Assembly (NCBI GenBank): GCA_900319005.1
Contig: ONMV01000001.1
Coordinates: 124,001-188,000, forward strand
Direction of reading: 5' to 3'
Origin: an uncultured Bacteroidales bacterium
Lineage (GTDB): Bacteria > Bacteroidota > Bacteroidia > Bacteroidales > Paludibacteraceae
DNA: 64,000 nt
Of this stretch, positions 61,918 through 64,000 are shown piece by piece. The position numbers and the translations under genes are program-made. The notes beneath the pieces were generated by a model. The model was not told the DNA's origin and did not search any database. It saw only the letters and a list, made by a program, of their open reading frames with translations. The stretch's first letter is position 1. Each line of letters opens with the position of its first letter.

Positions 61918-61952
61918 TAGTCAACTAGTCTACTAGTCAACTAGTCTTCTAG
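61918..61952. repeat. Octamer repeat between the MFS gene and pssA
   Basis: TAGTCAAC, TAGTCTAC, TAGTCAAC, TAGTCTTC, TAG. The MFS stop codon (61943-61941) is inside the repeat, so the last residues (LED) are repeat-encoded. Confidence 0.85.
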
Positions 61953-63308
61953 TTTTTTATAAACAAAATATGTGATAGCAAATGTTGTTATGCTGCAAGC
62001 ATTGGCGATCCAGAAGAATGTCGTATATCCCACAGCCATCTCTAAAGCGCCCGCTACAAATCCCGGAATCATCATGCTCAATGCCATGAATGCCGTGCAG
62101 ATCGCGTAATGGGCGGTCTTGTATTTACCCTCCGAGAAATACATCATATACAGCATATACGCGGTGAAACCGAAACCATAACCGAACTGCTCGAAGCTGA
62201 CGGCTGTTCCGATTAGCCAAAGTGACTCCGGTTGAGCCATACTCAGGTAGCAATACACAAAGCTCGGCAGTGTCAAAGCAGCTGCCATCAGCCATATAGA
62301 ACGCTTCAATCCGCGACGAGAGATGTAAATACCACCTAAAATGCCGCCTATCAGTAGGAAAATTACGCCTATCGTGCCGTATAGCAAACCAACGGTATCG
62401 GTGCTAAGACCTAAACCGCCGCCTATAACCTGGCCGTCACGCATGAACGCCTCTTTGGCATCCACTAAGAATGGCTGACTCAACTTAACCAAAAATCCTT
62501 CGCTTAGACGGTAAAGCAGCATGAAAGCGATTGCTAAACCCACGCCGGGCTTGGTGAAGAATGTTGCAAAAGCCTCGCCTAACTCTTTCCAAACAGCTCT
62601 TGTCTCTCGGCTCTCAGCTTTCGCTTCCCCTTCTCCTCCCCTTGTGGGGGAGGTCGGGAGGGGGTTATGATTCTCCACTTTCGGCAGCGCAAAACAATGG
62701 AAAACTGTGACAAGCAACATAATAACGCTGGTCACACCTAATGTTACTTGCCATGACAGCGGTATATCTCCTGTCTTTTGCTCGATGTATCCTGCCGTAT
62801 AAACCAACACGCCCTGCGAGAATACAGCCGCAATGCGGTAAAACGTTGAGCGGATTCCCACAAAAGCAGCCTGACTTTTACTGTCATGTGCTAACATGTA
62901 ATAGCCATCTGCCGCAATGTCGTGTGTCGCAGATGCAAAAGCAGTGATAATGAAGAAGATAAGTGTCCATTGGAAGAGCCCCACTGAGGTCTCTTTGGCT
63001 GCCATCATCTCTGCCGAAGGATGAGGTAGTGTAATCGTCAGAAGGATGCACAAGGCTGTCATCAATGCCTGCATCGTGACAATCCACCATCTCTTCGTAC
63101 GCAGGACATCTACGAACGGACTCCATAAACCCTTTAAAAACCAAGGGAAATAGAGCAGGGTGGTAAAGAATGCCAATTGGTCATTGGGTACACCCATTTT
63201 AGCAAACAGCATCACGGAGATGCTGTTTACTAAGAAATAGGGTATTCCTTCTGTGAAGTATAGGGTAGGAACCCATACCCACGGTGTTATGGAATTTTCA
63301 ATTTTCAA
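61941..63308 (-). CDS. MFS transporter, AmpG-like
   Basis: A 12-helix inner-membrane transporter related to AmpG (muropeptide permease) through PTLYFTEGIPYFLVN, SPFVDVLRTKRWWI and THDIAADGYYML. The substrate is inferred. The frame is preceded by a stop and has no ATG at its 5' end; translation would begin at TTG (63308) inside a heptamer repeat, and family similarity begins only a few codons later. Residues about 212-239, in the central loop between the two six-helix halves, are two repeats side by side: PLPTSPTRGGEGE and KAESRETRA. The stop is also in a repeat. Confidence 0.88.
   Translation of the reverse strand: MKIENSITPWVWVPTLYFTEGIPYFLVNSISVMLFAKMGVPNDQLAFFTTLLYFPWFLKGLWSPFVDVLRTKRWWIVTMQALMTALCILLTITLPHPSAEMMAAKETSVGLFQWTLIFFIITAFASATHDIAADGYYMLAHDSKSQAAFVGIRSTFYRIAAVFSQGVLVYTAGYIEQKTGDIPLSWQVTLGVTSVIMLLVTVFHCFALPKVENHNPLPTSPTRGGEGEAKAESRETRAVWKELGEAFATFFTKPGVGLAIAFMLLYRLSEGFLVKLSQPFLVDAKEAFMRDGQVIGGGLGLSTDTVGLLYGTIGVIFLLIGGILGGIYISRRGLKRSIWLMAAALTLPSFVYCYLSMAQPESLWLIGTAVSFEQFGYGFGFTAYMLYMMYFSEGKYKTAHYAICTAFMALSMMIPGFVAGALEMAVGYTTFFWIANACSITTFAITYFVYKKLED
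62596..62672 (-). repeat. Heptamer repeat joined to a PLPTSP palindrome in the MFS gene
   Basis: On the + strand AGCTCTT, GTCTCTC, GGCTCTC, AGCTTTC (62596-62623) match the PAP2 heptamers. They are followed by CTCCTCCCCTTGTGGGGGAG and GTCGGGAGGGGG, the same palindrome as in lpdA. Both are translated in frame. Confidence 0.88.
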
Positions 63309-63325
63309 TTCTCAATTCTCAATTC
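63298..63325. repeat. Heptamer repeat at the MFS gene start
   Basis: TCAATTT, TCAATTC, TCAATTC, TCAATTC. It contains the only possible near-N-terminal start codon (TTG) of the MFS gene. Confidence 0.87.
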
Positions 63326-63353
63326 ACCTTATATTATATCGCGCGCGCACGCA

Positions 63354-64000
63354 TTATTGGAAGTTGGCGCGGTTGTCGGTTACCTCTGCTTTCTCCTCAA
63401 CCAGCTGCATTGCTTGGTAAGGCAGATAAGCGAAGCGGCTTGCCAACTGTGCTTTCTCGCTTTCTACGTTGAACTCCTCTGCGCTGTTGTTAGCCGTTCC
63501 GGTCTTAACAACAAACACACCCATGTTGCCCTGAATAGGCTCGCTCAACGTGTTCTCGCCTTGTGCAATCGTCTTGCCGATCACTGCCGGCTCCATGCCT
63601 GCATTTCCGAAACGGCTGTCTGCCAGACTAACGCGCTCTACGCTTTGTACGCGTTGACCCATGATCTGAGCTGCTGCCTCCAGGCTCTCTGCGCCCTTCA
63701 GTTGTTTCTTGATATACTCAGCCTTGGCATTGTTCGTTGCCTCGTAGGTCAACTCTGCGCGTACAGCGTCCAATGAACGGTACTCACCGTCGTTCACTTC
63801 CGTCAAGGCTGCTACGATGAACTGATTGCCGCACTCGAAGACGTCACTCACTGCGCCCTCTTTGGCATCAAACGCCCAGCGAACGATGCTACGGCTGCCT
63901 TTCAACTGACCTACTTTATCGGTAGTTGCGGTCAGGTTATACTCCGGTACAACCGTCATGCCTGCCTCTTGAGCTGCGCTCTCCAGAGCCTCGGCATTGT
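63354..64000 (-). CDS. Peptidyl-prolyl isomerase/foldase of the PpiD (SurA N-terminal) type, 5' end beyond the window
   Basis: Only the last 215 codons are visible; the frame is open to the right edge. The visible part has a PpiC-type parvulin-like C-terminal region: RSIVRWAFDAKEGAVSDVFE and QFIVAALTEVNDGEYRSLD are typical of PpiD-type proteins. Such proteins are periplasmic, anchored in the inner membrane, and help outer-membrane protein folding. The N-terminal anchor and chaperone domain should lie upstream. Confidence 0.8.
   Translation of the reverse strand, partial: NAEALESAAQEAGMTVVPEYNLTATTDKVGQLKGSRSIVRWAFDAKEGAVSDVFECGNQFIVAALTEVNDGEYRSLDAVRAELTYEATNNAKAEYIKKQLKGAESLEAAAQIMGQRVQSVERVSLADSRFGNAGMEPAVIGKTIAQGENTLSEPIQGNMGVFVVKTGTANNSAEEFNVESEKAQLASRFAYLPYQAMQLVEEKAEVTDNRANFQ

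Overview
The window is a chromosomal segment of a Gram-negative Bacteroidota, most likely a member of the order Bacteroidales. The support is a SusC/SusD (RagA/RagB) pair with SusD-type lipoproteins, TamL, several secreted proteins sharing one C-terminal tail of the type IX secretion kind, promoters of the Bacteroides type (TTTG at -33, TAnnTTTG at -7, about 20 bp apart), and no clear Shine-Dalgarno sequences. I see no prophage, insertion sequence, CRISPR array or rRNA.

Layout. 1-5.8 kb: a GH2 glycosidase cut by the left edge, a membrane protein, thrS without most of its TGS domain, and a SpoU-family rRNA methyltransferase. 5.9-14.5 kb (+): an envelope and housekeeping run tamL-rnhB-sppA-lpxK-msbA-mnmA. 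14.5-18.7 kb (-): reverse rubrerythrin, a CotH-like secreted protein and a SulP transporter. 18.8-29.5 kb (-): a six-gene operon with one promoter and one terminator (SusC, SusD, HExxH lipoprotein, DUF4302 lipoprotein, BspA-type LRR protein, Fn3-like secreted protein), probably for capture and uptake of a peptide or glycan. 29.5-33.1 kb: M16 peptidase, tRNA-Leu, mazG, lpxH and a DUF59 protein. 33.4-39.6 kb (+): acyltransferase, C_GCAxxG protein, lpdA and two tandem secreted endonucleases I. 39.6-40.6 kb: tRNA-Ser, a candidate small RNA and a UspA-like protein. 40.8-49.1 kb (-): cstA-engB-TonB receptor-mutS-mltG. 49.3-51.4 kb: hemolysin III, Nudix hydrolase, tRNA-Val and a PAP2 phosphatase. 51.5-61.2 kb (-): two IgGFc-binding/PKD surface proteins flanking a coiled-coil OmpA protein, then a third endonuclease I. 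61.2-64 kb (-): pssA, an AmpG-like MFS transporter and a PpiD-type foldase cut by the right edge.

The most unusual signal is a set of short repeats found both between genes and in frame inside conserved housekeeping genes. Three kinds recur: heptanucleotide tandem repeats (PAP2, cstA, hlyIII, mnmA, TonB receptor, MFS) with a related 15-bp unit (mazG, lpdA); a GC-rich palindrome read as PLPTSP-like peptide (trmH, lpdA, MFS, perhaps the C_GCAxxG gene); and arrays of mini-hairpins with a GAA loop (trmH, M16 peptidase, perhaps engB). At least eleven genes carry such segments. They resemble in concept the cyanobacterial heptamer STRRs and the Rickettsia palindromic elements that insert in frame. 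A second recurring signal is a dyad, roughly TTTTGnnATATGnnCAAA, covering the -33 box of most promoters; at two divergent gene pairs one dyad serves both promoters.
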